Part shown: piece after piece, positions 10,772-22,567 of the stretch
How the letters are laid out: each line of letters begins with the position of its first letter
Numbering within the stretch: the first letter of the stretch is position 1
Assembly: GCA_015956445.1 (NCBI GenBank)
Contig: WIUZ02000008.1
Span: forward strand, 868,001 to 932,000
DNA from: Thelephora terrestris
Lineage: Eukaryota > Basidiomycota > Agaricomycetes > Thelephorales > Thelephoraceae
Length of the DNA stretch: 64,000 nt
Direction of reading: 5' to 3'
Translations under genes and position numbers: made by a program
The notes under the pieces: generated by a model
What the model was told of the DNA's origin: nothing
Databases searched by the model: none
Seen by the model: only the letters and a program-made list of their open reading frames with translations

Positions 10772-12950
10772 TCACTCCATCTTGACTCCATCCTTGTGAA
10801 GGCCGATCACAAGGTGTCGTTCCATCAGCTTGCGGTTCAAAGCGATCAAATCCTGGTTGTCACTCTCGTCCCAGTACTCGGTCGGGCCCCACAAATCCCA
10901 GAACTTCTGCTGATAGTCGGGGAGGTTGAGGGCAAGGTATTGGTCGACGGCGCGCCACGCGCTGTCAAGAGCACCTGCAACCCAACTGTGGATAAAATTT
11001 CGATCAGAATTGCATTCAACGAATCGAGAGGGGATAAACGTACGCATGGCAGGTACTGGTCGCCTCACCAGCGAAGAAGAGTTTGCCTCGAGCAGCAGGC
11101 TGAAGCATCTCGCTGTAGACATCGTTCGTGTCGTAAACACCGGGGCCGAAGAACGCAAATGCACCTGAAATAACCAGTTAGAAAAGTCGGAGCAGTCACC
11201 GGAAAACGAGAGCACGAACCCATTGTGAGCGGATTGTGCAGCCAATCCCAAGCAAAGTAGTCTCCCTCAGTGTAGAATGACTTGAGCCAATCGACCGTCA
11301 CACCATGGACAGCGGCCAAGTCGCGGAAGATCAACTCGAGAAGTTCCGGCCTAGCGGTTCCGTCACTGTTGATGAGCGCACCCATTCGCTCGGCGTCTTG
11401 AGTCCAAGTGTAGCTCACGATGAGCACTTTAGACATGTTTTGTGGTTGTGCACCTGCAGGATACGAAGGGTACACGCTGTATTACCACAGTAAGACTCAT
11501 TCAGTAATCGCCGATGATCACAGAAGTATACACGACTCACACCGTGCGGATCGGTAGATCGGTAAAGCTCTGACCACCGTGGATCGGCATCGGAAGCGCA
11601 GTCTCCCACCATGGAGTGCTGAACTTCATTCCGACCTTGACCGATGGCCCATACTGGAGCTCGCGAATGGCGCTCCACTGCGCGTAATTGTCGTTGATGT
11701 TGACTCCAGTGAGATCCATAAGGCTGAGGCGCGGCAATGGGACGGTAGAAATGATGGCGGAGTATTCCCGTGGGCTCTGAGTCCCGTTGATCGAAAGCCT
11801 CATGACTTCCTTCGTGGGGTCGCGAGAAATGGCGGTGACCGGGCTCAGGAACTCGGTATCTTGTTGCGCTTGCGGCGAGAGGGACTTGAACATCGCCTGA
11901 GGGAGCGTCGAAGATCCTCCGCTACGGACCAAAGTGCGTCAGTGGAATGCGCATGTTGTTAGAAACGGCTACTACGTACTCAAAGCAGTACCAACCCTGG
12001 CTCGGGTCTGACTTCGGTTGCTCAGGACCAGGAAGGGGTGTGCTGGGCCAGTTGAAGGCCAAGCTCTCGATGATAGCTGCGATACCACTACGTTAGGACA
12101 AGAAATCCACGAAAGGTGTCCAATCACTCACTCTCCGTAAAGGCCCTGTCGTACCATCCGGTGGACTTGTCGATGGTCTCACACCAGTTGATGTCATCAG
12201 CGCTCGTACCGTTCTGGAACATATAACTTCTCGTCGAGAAGTTGTTGGTCTGCTCGAAAAGAACATCCATCGCGGACGCCATGTCCGGTGTTCCCGCAGG
12301 TGACGTCCTGAACAAGTCACGGAATGGCTGAAGCACTTCCTCAACCTTGGTAGACACCCCTTGAGGGGTCCTCAAGCTTGAGTCGGTGACGTAGCTAGAA
12401 ACACTGAAGGGGTCGTCGGTTACGGAGGGGACCTGGTTACTGGCGCGGGCGTTGTTGTAAAGCAACCAGGTATTCGCCGAGGGTGCGATCATTTGCAAGA
12501 TGTAGGGAATGAGCGTGAGCTTCAGGTTCCTATTCTTGGCGAGGTCGAAGGTCCGCTTCATGAACGGAGTATCTGGGAACCGCATGGCTCCAACGTCCTA
12601 GGCAAAAGGTCAGGACTCAGTGTGAATCCCAGATGAACATTGCTTACGTAGTAGTCGTAAGGGCCGCCGTTGGGGAAGTGGTAGGTGAAAAGTCGTCCAC
12701 CGACACGTCCTGGAGCATCGGCATCGATAAGGTGGTAGTCGATCCCCAAAGACTCGAAGATCATGGCGGTGTATAAACCGGCGGTGCCAGTACCGATAAC
12801 ACCAACGGGTAAATCAGGCGAGGGAGCTGGGTTCTGGAGGACCGGCGTAACGGTCGAGAGGTCAACATTAGGGATATGCTGGTGCCGGTCATGGTACGCG
12901 GTGAGCAAATGACGACCGCGGTACGCGTAGACGTTAGGGTCGGAAGTCAT
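10772..12950 (-). CDS. FAD-dependent amine oxidase / L-amino-acid oxidase-like
   Basis: A multi-exon flavoprotein starting at the ATG at 12950 (MTSDPNVYAYRGRHLL). The first exon carries the Rossmann dinucleotide-binding motif GVIGTGTAGLYTA and the following acidic strand, then GRVGGRLFTYHF, the second FAD contact of the monoamine-oxidase fold. Further exons lie at about 12598-12130, 12080-11985, 11935-11540, 11475-11220, 11165-11050 and 10990-10772, with short introns. The last exons contain LFFAGEATS and WVAGALDSAWRA, the C-terminal FAD-covering motif of flavin amine oxidases. Length (about 600 residues) and layout fit fungal LAAO-like enzymes, which deaminate an amino acid or amine to the oxo acid or aldehyde with release of NH3 and H2O2. 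No signal peptide is obvious. The substrate cannot be read from sequence. A TATA-like box lies upstream. Confidence 0.88.
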
Positions 12951-13004
12951 TGCGTGAGGGAGGAGAAGCAGTGAGCTGCTGATTACCCCAGAAACTCACA
13001 CTGA

Positions 13005-13013
13005 CCTTTATAT
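13005..13013 (-). promoter_or_regulatory. TATA-like box of the oxidase gene
   Basis: On the minus strand this reads ATATAAAGG, about 55-65 bp upstream of the oxidase ATG. That distance suits a core promoter with a short leader. Confidence 0.5.
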
Positions 13014-14937
13014 CGCGTCGAAAAGCAGCACGAGGCCAGTGGTTCCCGTGCAAGTGAAGCGTTTTACTGGCAGTGCCGACGCCGTCACTTGGCATCGAGA
13101 GCGCCTTAGCGTCGAACGTGCGATGGAATTATCAAAAACCCGATGCATGGAAGGCCACTTTGGGTCGAAGGGAGGCTCCGTATAGCGACAGCGTCTTGGA
13201 AGAAGAACCTCCTGACAGCCCCGAGAAACCGCCTAGAGCGCACGTAGACGTTTCGCTTAGTGTGCAGGAGGCGGGTCCAAGGCATACAGAACCTAGGGCG
13301 TTGGTGGGAAGGCAATCAGATACGGAGGTAGTTCTCATCCGTTGGTGGGCAGGCAAGCCCAGATGGGGAAGTTGACGTCCTCGACTTATCTTCGGAACAA
13401 TGTACGCCGTGCCAAGTCGCTCTTGAAAATTTGATCGGCCCGTCATCGGCACTCACGACTTCGATCAAACAGTGTAACGTGCGGGGAATGCTTCCATTCA
13501 GCAGGATAGGGGACTCGTCTCCACGCGCAACATACAAAACGAATCACAAAATGAAATCACGATGCGAGACCGGTCTAAAATATTCCTTGGCCAGCGCTGA
13601 TCGTCAGACTCGACCCGGACTGCAAAGAAAAAGGGAATGGGGGTGAGGTCAGTCGAGGAGGCTCCGTATCCTTACACAGGAGGCCAAAACCCCGTTGAAG
13701 GCATGGAACCACACGGGAGTGTGGCCGAGAGCTTCCAGAAAACTTTCTTGCAAGGATTGTCATCTGACGCGATTCTTTCTCGCCGCTTGACGCGCGTGAT
13801 TGTCGCTGCCAGCTTCCATGTATCTTTGTCCGACAATTGGGGTTCAGAATCAGCCGGATATGTAACGAGGGTAAGGACATGAAGTCACCAGGTCTCTTGC
13901 TCCACTTCTACTAGACAGCTTCTGAGCCTCTTGCTCGTTTGTTTGCATTGTTGGGTGAAAAGGTTGTTCCTGCGAAATGTCGGTTCTGCGTTCGGCAGAA
14001 ATTAAGAAGAGCATACAACCACATCCCGGAAACCGGAAACCTCGAACTTTCCCGCGTATCCATAGTCTGGTTATGAGTGTGCAGCACACGTACGCGACGG
14101 ACCAGATGAATTACGTTCCGCGTCTCGGAGCCTAGATCTTTCGAAGGTCGGACGGACTCTGCCTCATTCTGTTATTCGTGCTTGACCCTGTGACTGGTCA
14201 GCGTCAAAACAAGCATGTTCTCTCAGATAATAAACGGACTGAGATGGGTCGCCGCTCAAAAAATTCTCGGGGAATGTCAAGCCAAGTAAACGGCCGAAGT
14301 TACGTCAAACTACCGTCATTTGACGGTGAAGGAGTCTCTTCTCTGGGGTTGAACGTTGATGTGGGCTAAGACCGACGAGTGACGGAACGGGAGGTCGATC
14401 CGGATCAAAACCGAATTCAACGGATTAATACATGTTTGAGCTTGAAAAAGTTTCAGTTCTGGGCGCATTTTGGTGAGTGATCAGAGGGTCCGAGTCTGGC
14501 GATGGCCACAACCTAACCGGCAATATACGCAGTTTAAACCCCCGCCTCCCAACGCACGATTGTCATTGTGGCTTGCACGAATAGATCTCAAGACGGAGTG
14601 AGATATGTAGGCAGAGGCCACACGAGCCAGCATGCAGACGGGCACTTTTCCTGACGTACAGGATAGAATCGTTAGCGCGATGAGCGACATTGCCCACGCC
14701 CGGCTCAGGGATCCAGAGAAATGCGAGTATGTACTATATGTACATACCGAATCACGCTGGCGGTCTACGACGGTCTCGCTTGACCTTGACCTCTTGATTC
14801 CCCTCCCGCTTAGCACCTGGGTCGACCTTTCGTTTTTCCCCGGAGCTCCGCCGGTGTCCGTTGTGCGCTTCGCGGTCATCCCCTTCTATCCAGCGCAGAT
14901 GATCCCGAGCCAATGCGTCACTTAGGTGTTGTGTATA
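13014..14937. other. Intergenic region with no recognised gene
   Basis: About 1.9 kb between the oxidase promoter and the outer mobile element. Short open frames on both strands have no recognisable motif, splice pattern or family resemblance. I see no structured RNA or long repeat. Confidence 0.5.
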
Positions 14938-14945
14938 CTTGAAAC

Positions 14946-14986
14946 CAGGGGGTGCGCGGCAGCGCACCCGGGGACACGCAACTGTC
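14946..14986. repeat. Left TIR of the composite element
   Basis: 41 bp, identical in inverse to the right TIR. It contains a perfect 7-bp stem GGTGCGC/GCGCACC around a GGCA loop. Confidence 0.9.
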
Positions 14987-15148
14987 AAAACCCCCGTGGA
15001 CCCCGGAACTACCCCCCACCTGTCCAAGTTTGGGACGTGTCCCCCCACCCCCTCCATAAGTAGTAATTTCGGCCAAACAAATGATAACAAGAATTAATGT
15101 CCGACAAATTTCCAAAACAGAATGACAGTAAAACGGCGATGGTGGAAG

Positions 15149-18100
15149 CTACTGGTATCGACTATTCTTCCTAGCACCACCGACAGATGAAGCAGATGAG
15201 GCTCGTGCACGCTTGTCACCAGTTGTTACCTCTTCAAGATCATCAGAATTCATCACGTTGTGTGTCTCCCGAAACAACCCCATCCCTTCCAACGCAACTT
15301 TCATGGACTCCGTCTCCTTGAGTGAGATATGGATTTGAGAAAGAAAGTCGAGCGGGATTTTCTCCCCGGGGTGCTGAGTTGCCATGTGTACAACCGCATT
15401 ATATTTCCAAATGAAATGATCGTCCTGCAACGGAAGGCAGAAAGGGCAGGATATTGGTACGTTCATGCATGGGGATGACTTTGTCGAATTCTTCACCTGC
15501 TCGTAATTGAAAGACGTGAATGCATATCGACAATCGGAGATGATTTTGACATGGTTGTTCCTTGTTCGATCGAGCTTGGTGGCGCAACCTTCCGCACCAC
15601 AGAAACCGCAGGGTTCCACTCCGAGCTAATTACACATTGAGCAGTTGGGAGATGTGGAACACATAAATCACACCTCAATTGGGTTCCGTTCGACCTCACC
15701 ACATATATGACGAAGGATGTGTTGTCCAATGTGTCTGCGCATGCTTCCCAGAACGTAGTTCTTGCAACAAAGTAGGCACGTAATCTTGGTATTTTGTTGT
15801 ATGATTCCTGCATGGGGCACTGTCACGAGGTTGTCCAGAAAGAAGTGTTCGTCGTCTGAAAATCAGATGTAAGGAAAGGGAACTGCACGAGCAAGAGTAG
15901 AGATTACTCACCATCGCTCGATCGGTACGGCAACTCATTAATAGACAATGAGGTGAGAACCTTGAGGGCCTCATCGAGATGCGCCGGGTATTGTTCCTCC
16001 ACGAGTCCCCACAACTGAGAGAGCGATTCATCGAGCAGACCCTCCTCGAAAGCCCACGTAAATGGTTGCGGTGGCTGATTGTGCACGAGTGATGAGTCAC
16101 AGAGTGTTGGACAGAGTGGAATGATGAGCCATGCAGGGAACGAAAACGAAGATCGCTTGACTGTCAACTTGGAGTTTGATGATTTTGTTTTACCAGAATT
16201 TGTCAGATAGTTGAGAGACCATGCCCAGGAAGAGTTGTCGGGATCGTCGGCGCATCGCAAGGGGTGAATTTCCAGAACCTCTCCAGTGACCGTGAGATCT
16301 CCAGTTCTCTGCTCAAGCATCTCCATAGCAACGCGATCGATACGAGATTTCTTGTGTACGAATCCAACGATGTGAATGACCACAAGGCAGACTCGTTGGC
16401 CAAGACGAACGAGGGTAGCAGCGAGGTCCCCAACAATGACAGAATTGTCACCACTAAGGACGTCTGTGATATTTGGGTTCCGTGCCTCACGAAGGGACTC
16501 GAGGGTGACGCCCCTTGCACGGAGTGTCCTCTCAACAACCTTCTTGGCACGGTGACCACCTCGTAGGTAGGAAGCCACAACAGAGCCTTTGTAGTATTGT
16601 TTTCTGTCTGGGCCGTCAATGAATAGCGTAGCAGGAGGGGATTGGGATGGTTGATCAGGTGAATTGGAGAGAAAATCCTCAAGGTTAACGTTCGCGGCAC
16701 GGGCGGTCATGCCGGTCGTTTCGTCGGTTTCTTCGTTCTCGTCATCCAGTGTCGTGATGTCAGCAGGGTCTGATGTGTTGGCGCCATGTTGGGGGGTGTC
16801 GATGTCGTCATGATGCTCGTATTCAGCAAGGGAGTCAGTTGTTGATGTCCCAACATACTTTCCCTCAGGCCGCAAAAGGTCTGCCTTAGTTTTGGGGTTC
16901 CGAAAGAGTTTGTTGAAGTCGGTGGCAGCTTGTTCTCCGAAGTAGTTCACAAGGACCTTGTTTGCTTCGTTCTGTGCCGTGACCCACAAAGCCTGGATGT
17001 TGACAGATCCAGAGATGACATTTCCGAGGCAAGACTTTGGATTGACGTGATCGACTCCAGTTGCATTGGTTAGGTTCAATCGCCTGTGGCCGCGATTGAG
17101 TTCAGGGTTACGAAGGAAGATGCTGTTGATTGTAGATGCCGTTGCAAGTTTCTGTGATAATTGGAGGAGGTCAAAGTTGCGGCTATGGTCCTGTGTCCGT
17201 ACATCACTGAAAACTTGCTCCAGTCGATCAGTCCCGTCGAGAATGATGTAGAAATTTTGGGTCGAGTCAAGTATTTGCTGTTTGGCAAGTGAGAAAATGA
17301 TATTCTTGACAATGGCTTGTGTATCGGCATAGAGTGCTCCGGTCATGAAAGAGTTTCCGTGTCGAATCCAACAAATGCAAATGAGGTGCGCGTATTTGAC
17401 CAACGAGATAATCTGTTGTTCGAGGGATAGGTTGACATCGATGAACGGGTAGAGGAAGCTGGAAATGACCTCTCTGAGGAAGTGGAATCGACGGAGATCA
17501 GCCTGTTCAGATGGGGGTAGGTGATCGAGGGGGATTTGACGAAGATCACAGATTGCCTGGAGAAGTGCAACGGCCTTTGGGACATTCTGCTTGTCGGCAG
17601 GGTCAAGGAGCTGACACGCCTTGTTTTCCGGGATCCCACGTAATTCCACAAGAAAGCGAAGGAGTTGATGACGATTGCAAACACCATCCCAGACCTGAAA
17701 CCCATCGCGTGCACGGATTTGTGTTGCAAAACCTAACAGACCCGGTGAGTTTTGTGAAAGATAATTCAGGTGCAAAGACGTATGTTTGAAAGCATGCTTG
17801 TAGTCTGCAGTCATCGTGATATCTCCGGGACCAGTATGAAGATTTATTCCAGCGAGACGTGACAACTTCAATCCAAGAGAAGAGGAACCCTGGACCTCGT
17901 GGTCCATGCAGAGTTGGAACCGACTGTTCCGGAGAGATGCTTCCCCGTCACTTGCAACTGACCAGATCGGGCCATTGCAAGCTGCACCATACGGGTCAGA
18001 TTCCCAAGCTGTAATAACCCGCCGTAACCACACCGCACAATGCTCACCGGTCTCGCTGCCACACTTGGTTGAGACAACGAGCGGGATTGCTTGATAATGG

Positions 18101-18909
18101 TCCTGCCGGTGAGCAGCAATTGCTACAACGGATGCCTCAGAGCCAAAGTGTAGAGAGGGGTCTTCGCAGTGAACAAGGTCTGCAAGGTATTCAATAGCGG
18201 CCATCCCGGTGATGCGGCGGTCCACTCCAGCACTGTGTTCGCGGCAGAATCCAACAACCTCGTTAGTTTCTCGGTTGTAACACCCTCTCTCGTCAACCGC
18301 AACTCCGTCAATCAACAGAGAATGCCCACATCTTGGAAGCAGAGGTCGCTGCTCTGGGCAAAAAAACGAGGCAATATTTGATGAGACCTCATCGGCGGTA
18401 GGAACTGATCCAGAAGGAAGAAGGCGGGGGATAGCACGATGGTTTGTGATAGTCCGATAGGCAGGGAGGCCATGCGAACGACAGAGAGCATAGAGGAGCT
18501 TGGGTCCACCGAGTGATTTGGCGAGGAAAGCGATGTCAAGTTCTCGTTCGGAATAGTTGCCACGTGCATTGTATAATCCATCTATGGCCTGTTCGACACG
18601 TATGATGATTGCGGCAACGCTGCAGCCACGTTTGAGTGCAACCCCGAGAACACATTTGAGTCGCTTGACATCATTCAATGCGAGGATCTTGAGGAGACGT
18701 TGGTGGTCGTTCACATTACGTTGTTTTGTGGTAAGCTGGCGGGATAGCGCTGCATTCTATTGCAATTGTAAGCGCAATGTATTTATATCCTGGTGATTTT
18801 AATTACCTTCAAACGTGCTTCATTAAGCATCTTCCTCAGTGACTTGGGGATTCCGGAAAGCTGACGAAACGCAAGCAGGTGGTATGGGGTATGGGGTGGA
18901 GCATACTGT
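15149..18909 (-). CDS. Transposase-like protein, catalytic body and C-terminal zinc fingers
   Basis: The long exon (18756-15912) encodes about 950 residues of a protein family that I recognise as multicopy in Agaricomycete genomes. A short upstream exon (18909-18807) is joined by a 50-nt intron. Two 3' introns (15911-15856, 15673-15626) lead to the stop at 15149. Candidate catalytic acidic residues lie in SLLIDGVAVDER, WSVASDGEASLRN and TADYKHAFKH, a D...D...D/H layout reminiscent of P-element/THAP9-type RNase H-fold transposases. The C-terminal exons carry Cys/His clusters CLLCC...RRHIGQH, CGFCGAEGC and CPFC...HMATQH, probable zinc fingers. The N-terminal part lies beyond the palindrome at 22475-22567 and 29611-30342. 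The disruption implies that this copy is inactive. Other possibility: a captured host protein rather than the element's own transposase. Confidence 0.65.
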
Positions 18910-19273
18910 GCTCGCTCAGCTGTGGTAGTTACATTACTGAGTAAAGTGTGATAACTGGTCAGATTTCACCCTCAAAGTTATCATGATAACTTTGAGTACT
19001 GCTCAACCCATACTCACCCACTGTTTTGGGTTGATGGGAGAGGTCCCAATTAGGCAGGTGCCGAGGGTGTGGATTGCCTGGGAGTCTGGGTGGGTTTCCT
19101 TTTTGGGAATATCCCAGAAAGGAAATATTGATGGCTTATGTAAGCAATGATGGGAAACAGAATAGATGGAATGTCTATAAAAGGAAATACTATAAAAGGA
19201 AATACCATAAGAGGAAATTTGATGGATTACATAATGGGATCATGTGACTTCCTAAAAAGGAAATTTTACCTGG

Positions 19274-19470
19274 TATGTTATTTTTACCAAATATGTTATT
19301 TTTACCAAATATGTTATTTTTACCAAATATGTTATTTTTACCAAATATGTTATTTTTACCAAATATGTTATTTTTACCAAATATGTTATTTTTACCAAAT
19401 ATGTTATTTTTACCAAATATGTTATTTTTACCAAATATGCTATTTTTACCAAATATTCTATTTTTTACCA
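19274..19470. repeat. 18-bp minisatellite, left arm of TE1
   Basis: About eleven head-to-tail copies of TATGTTATTTTTACCAAA, the last two degenerate. The mirrored array on the right arm has about seven copies (22000-22120). Confidence 0.95.
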
Positions 19471-19804
19471 GATTTGTTATTTTTCTAACTACAGCAATTT
19501 CTAAGTATGAGAACTTCTAAATAGCATAATTTTCAAGGATAGTCACCTTTCAATAAGTTGATTTTCCAACATTACAATTGGAAGGTCTTCATTTCAATGA
19601 GATTTATGTAAACTTTTCTTTGCCTTTTCTACCATATGATAGAATATGGTTCTGTTTGTAGTCATGACCTAACCTAACCTAAACCGACCCTAACTCAACT
19701 TGATTTTGTTTTATCTTATCTCACCTAACCCCTAATCTAATCTAATCTATAAGTGTTTCATCTAATCTACCCAAAATAGTCCACCTGACCTAACCTAACC
19801 TACA

Positions 19805-20020
19805 GTAAATCCAACCCACTGTAAATGTAATCTACCATAAACATAATCTACGGTAAACATAGTCTACAGTAAACGTAGTCTACGGCAAACGTAGTCTACA
19901 GCAAACGTAGTCTACGGTAAACTTAATCTACTGTAAACGTACTCTACCGTAAACATAATCTACCGTAAACATAATCTACCGTAAACATAATCTACCGTAA
20001 ACATAATCTACCTTAAACTT
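19805..20020. repeat. 16-bp array, left arm of TE1
   Basis: Degenerate tandem copies of the type GTAAACATAATCTACC / GTAAACGTAGTCTACG. The mirrored array lies at about 21360-21650 and is longer, mostly through extra GTAGAGTACGTTTACG-type copies. Confidence 0.9.
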
Positions 20021-20260
20021 AACCTAAACCTAACCTAACCTAAACCTAACCTAACCTAAACCTAACCTAACCTAAACCTAACCTAACCTAACCTAACCTA
20101 AACCTAACCTAACCTAACCTAAACCTAACCTAACCTAACCTACCGTCAACGTAAACCTAACCTGACCTAACCTACCCTAAACCTAACCTACTCTACACCT
20201 AACCTACCCTAAACCTAACCTGTCCCAAACATAAACCTAACCTACCCTAAACCCCACCCT
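20020..20260. repeat. CCTAA/CCTAAA telomere-like array, left arm of TE1
   Basis: Mixed pentamer and hexamer repeats (CCTAACCTAACCTAAACC type). They are mirrored as TTAGG/TTTAGG at about 21160-21370. This is not the canonical fungal TTAGGG. Confidence 0.9.
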
Positions 20261-21159
20261 ACAGTAGTCCACCTAACCTTACCTGACCCTGTTCTAAAGT
20301 AGCCTTACCCAACCCAATATGGTCTACTCGACCTAACCTAACTAAATCTATCTGGCCCTGACCTGACCTAACCTGATCTAACCCAGCCTAGCATAACCTA
20401 ACCTAATCTGCAAAAATGTGAACCTAGCTCAACCTATCCTCACCCAGCCCATTAGTATGTAACTTGGTTTATGGGAACACAGGATGAACCACACACTTCC
20501 AAACTACAAGCTGACAATTGCTCAAGTGCATCTACTTTGCTGGACCTACAAGCCAGTGGACCTATAAGCCTATATGCCCACAAACCCATGGGGACCTATA
20601 CTCAGTACATGTGACAAGCCATATTCTGTTCCAGACTGCAACCTGACTGCAACCCAAACTTGTCCACCTAGCTGGACCTATTAGCCAGTTGGTGTATTAT
20701 GGGCCTACAGATCTGTAAGGGTTTGAGTTGATGAGTCCATTAGCCTGCAGGGTGAAAGGGCTTGGGTTGCAGCCAGGTTGCAGTCTGGAACAGAATATGG
20801 CTTGTCACATGTACTGAGTATAGGTCCCCATGGGTTTGTGGGCATATAGGCTTATAGGTCCACTGGCTTGTAGGTCCAGCAAAGTAGATGCACTTGAGCA
20901 ATTGTCAGCTTGTAGTTTGGAAGTGTGTGGTTCATCCTGTGTTCCCATAAACCAAGTTACATACTAATGGGCTGGGTGAGGATAGGTTGAGCTAGGTTCA
21001 CATTTTTGCAGATTAGGTTAGGTTATGCTAGGCTGGGTTAGATCAGGTTAGGTCAGGTCAGGGCCAGATAGATTTAGTTAGGTTAGGTCGAGTAGACCAT
21101 ATTGGGTTGGGTAAGGCTACTTTAGAACAGGGTCAGGTAAGGTTAGGTGGACTACTGTA

Positions 21160-22120
21160 GGGTGGGGTTTAGGGTAGGTTAGGTTTATGTTTGGGACAGG
21201 TTAGGTTTAGGGTAGGTTAGGTGTAGAGTAGGTTAGGTTTAGGGTAGGTTAGGTCAGGTTAGGTTTACGTTGACGGTAGGTTAGGTTAGGTTAGGTTTAG
21301 GTTAGGTTAGGTTAGGTTTAGGTTAGGTTAGGTTAGGTTTAGGTTAGGTTAGGTTTAGGTTAAGTTTAAGGTAGATTATGTTTACGGTAGATTATGTTTA
21401 CGGTAGATTATGTTTACGGTAGATTATGTTTACGGTAGAGTACGTTTACGGTAGAGTACGTTTACGGTAGAGTACGTTTACGGTAGAGTACGTTTACGGT
21501 AGAGTACATTTACGGTAGAGTACGTTTACAGTAGATTAAGTTTACCGTAGACTACGTTTGCTGTAGACTACGTTTGCCGTAGACTACGTTTACTGTAGAC
21601 TATGTTTACCGTAGATTATGTTTATGGTAGATTACATTTACAGTGGGTTGGATTTACTGTAGGTTAGGTTAGGTCAGGTGGACTATTTTGGGTAGATTAG
21701 ATGAAACACTTATAGATTAGATTAGATTAGGGGTTAGGTGAGATAAGATAAAACAAATCAAGTTGAGTTAGGGTCGGTTTAGGTTAGGTTAGGTCATGAC
21801 TACAAACAGAACCATATTCTATCATATGGTAGAAAAGGCAAAGAAAAGTTTACATAAATCTCATTGAAATGAAGACCTTCCAATTGTAATGTTGGAAAAT
21901 CAACTTATTGAAAGGTGACTATCCTTGAAAATTATGCTATTTAGAAGTTCTCATACTTAGAAATTGCTGTAGTTAGAAAAATAACAAATCTGGTAAAAAA
22001 TAGAATATTTGGTAAAAATAGCATATTTGGTAAAAATAGCATATTTGGTAAAAATAACATATTTGGTAAAAATAACATATTTGGTAAAAATAACATATTT
22101 GGTAAAAATAACATACCAGG
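21160..22120. repeat. Mirrored repeat arrays, right arm of TE1
   Basis: Inverse counterpart of the left-arm arrays: TTAGGT repeats, then the 16-bp array, then about seven copies of the 18-bp unit near 22000-22120. Confidence 0.9.
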
Positions 22121-22474
22121 TAAAATTTCCTTTTTAGGAAGTCACATGATCCCATTATGTAATCCATCAAATTTCCTCTTATGGTATTTCCTTTTATAGT
22201 ATTTCCTTTTATAGACATTCCATCTATTCTGTTTCCCATCATTGCTTACATAAGCCATCAATATTTCCTTTCTGGGATATTCCCAAAAAGGAAACCCACC
22301 CAGACTCCCAGGCAATCCACACCCTCGGCACCTGCCTAATTGGGACCTCTCCCATCAACCCAAAACAGTGGGTGAGTATGGGTTGAGCAGTACTCAAAGT
22401 TATCATGATAACTTTGAGAGTGAAATCTGACCAGTTATCACACTTTACTCAGTAAAAGTTAACTACCACTAGTG

Positions 22475-22567
22475 GCTCGCTTCTCGATGATCTTGTACGC
22501 ATCACATTGCGGAATCCATAAACATTGATGGCAGATGCTTCCGTGGCCGCTGAAGCCGATAACCCCA
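22475..22567 (-). CDS. Short coding remnant of the transposase-like gene between two insertions
   Basis: About 93 bp stranded between TE1 and the 7-kb insert. It stays open in the frame of the downstream exon and encodes a CHQC dyad followed by a basic helix (KIIEKRA). In the family as I know it, a C-x2-C pair sits at this spot, just before the APHTP block that begins the next piece across TE1. Confidence 0.6.

Larger units (their letters stand above)
18917..22474. mobile_element. TE1: 3.56-kb giant palindromic non-coding element
   Basis: Two arms of about 1.75 kb are inverted repeats of each other around a loop of about 95 bp (about 20665-20757). Outer ends read CAGCTGTGGTAGTTA and, inverted, CACTAGTGGTAGTTA. 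Flanking GCTCGCT occurs directly outside both ends (18910-18916 and 22475-22481), a 7-bp target duplication. From the outside in, each arm holds a subterminal block with AATTAGGCAGGTGCCGA, an 18-bp minisatellite, a 16-bp repeat array, CCTAA/CCTAAA repeats, and a central unique region containing CCTACAAGCCAGTGG. The frames in it only translate the minisatellite. It splits a coding exon of the transposase-like gene. It looks like a non-autonomous fold-back or MITE-like element, mobilised by an unseen transposase. Confidence 0.85.

Noticed and set aside
18123-18714. MNDHQRLL at 18714 as the true start of the transposase-like protein
   Set aside because: The codon there is GTG, and the frame continues upstream through a clear splice acceptor to another exon.
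19274-19470. CRISPR-like array
   Set aside because: Units are head-to-tail without variable spacers in a eukaryotic genome; it is a minisatellite.
19147-19520. Open frames translating to repeated CYFYQI or MLFLPN
   Set aside because: They only translate the 18-bp minisatellite and exist on both strands and both arms, so they are not genes.
20020-21370. True internal telomere or chromosome-fusion point
   Set aside because: C-rich to G-rich inversion resembles a head-to-head telomere fusion, but the arrays are part of arms that extend to defined ends with a target duplication, and TE2 repeats the same layout.
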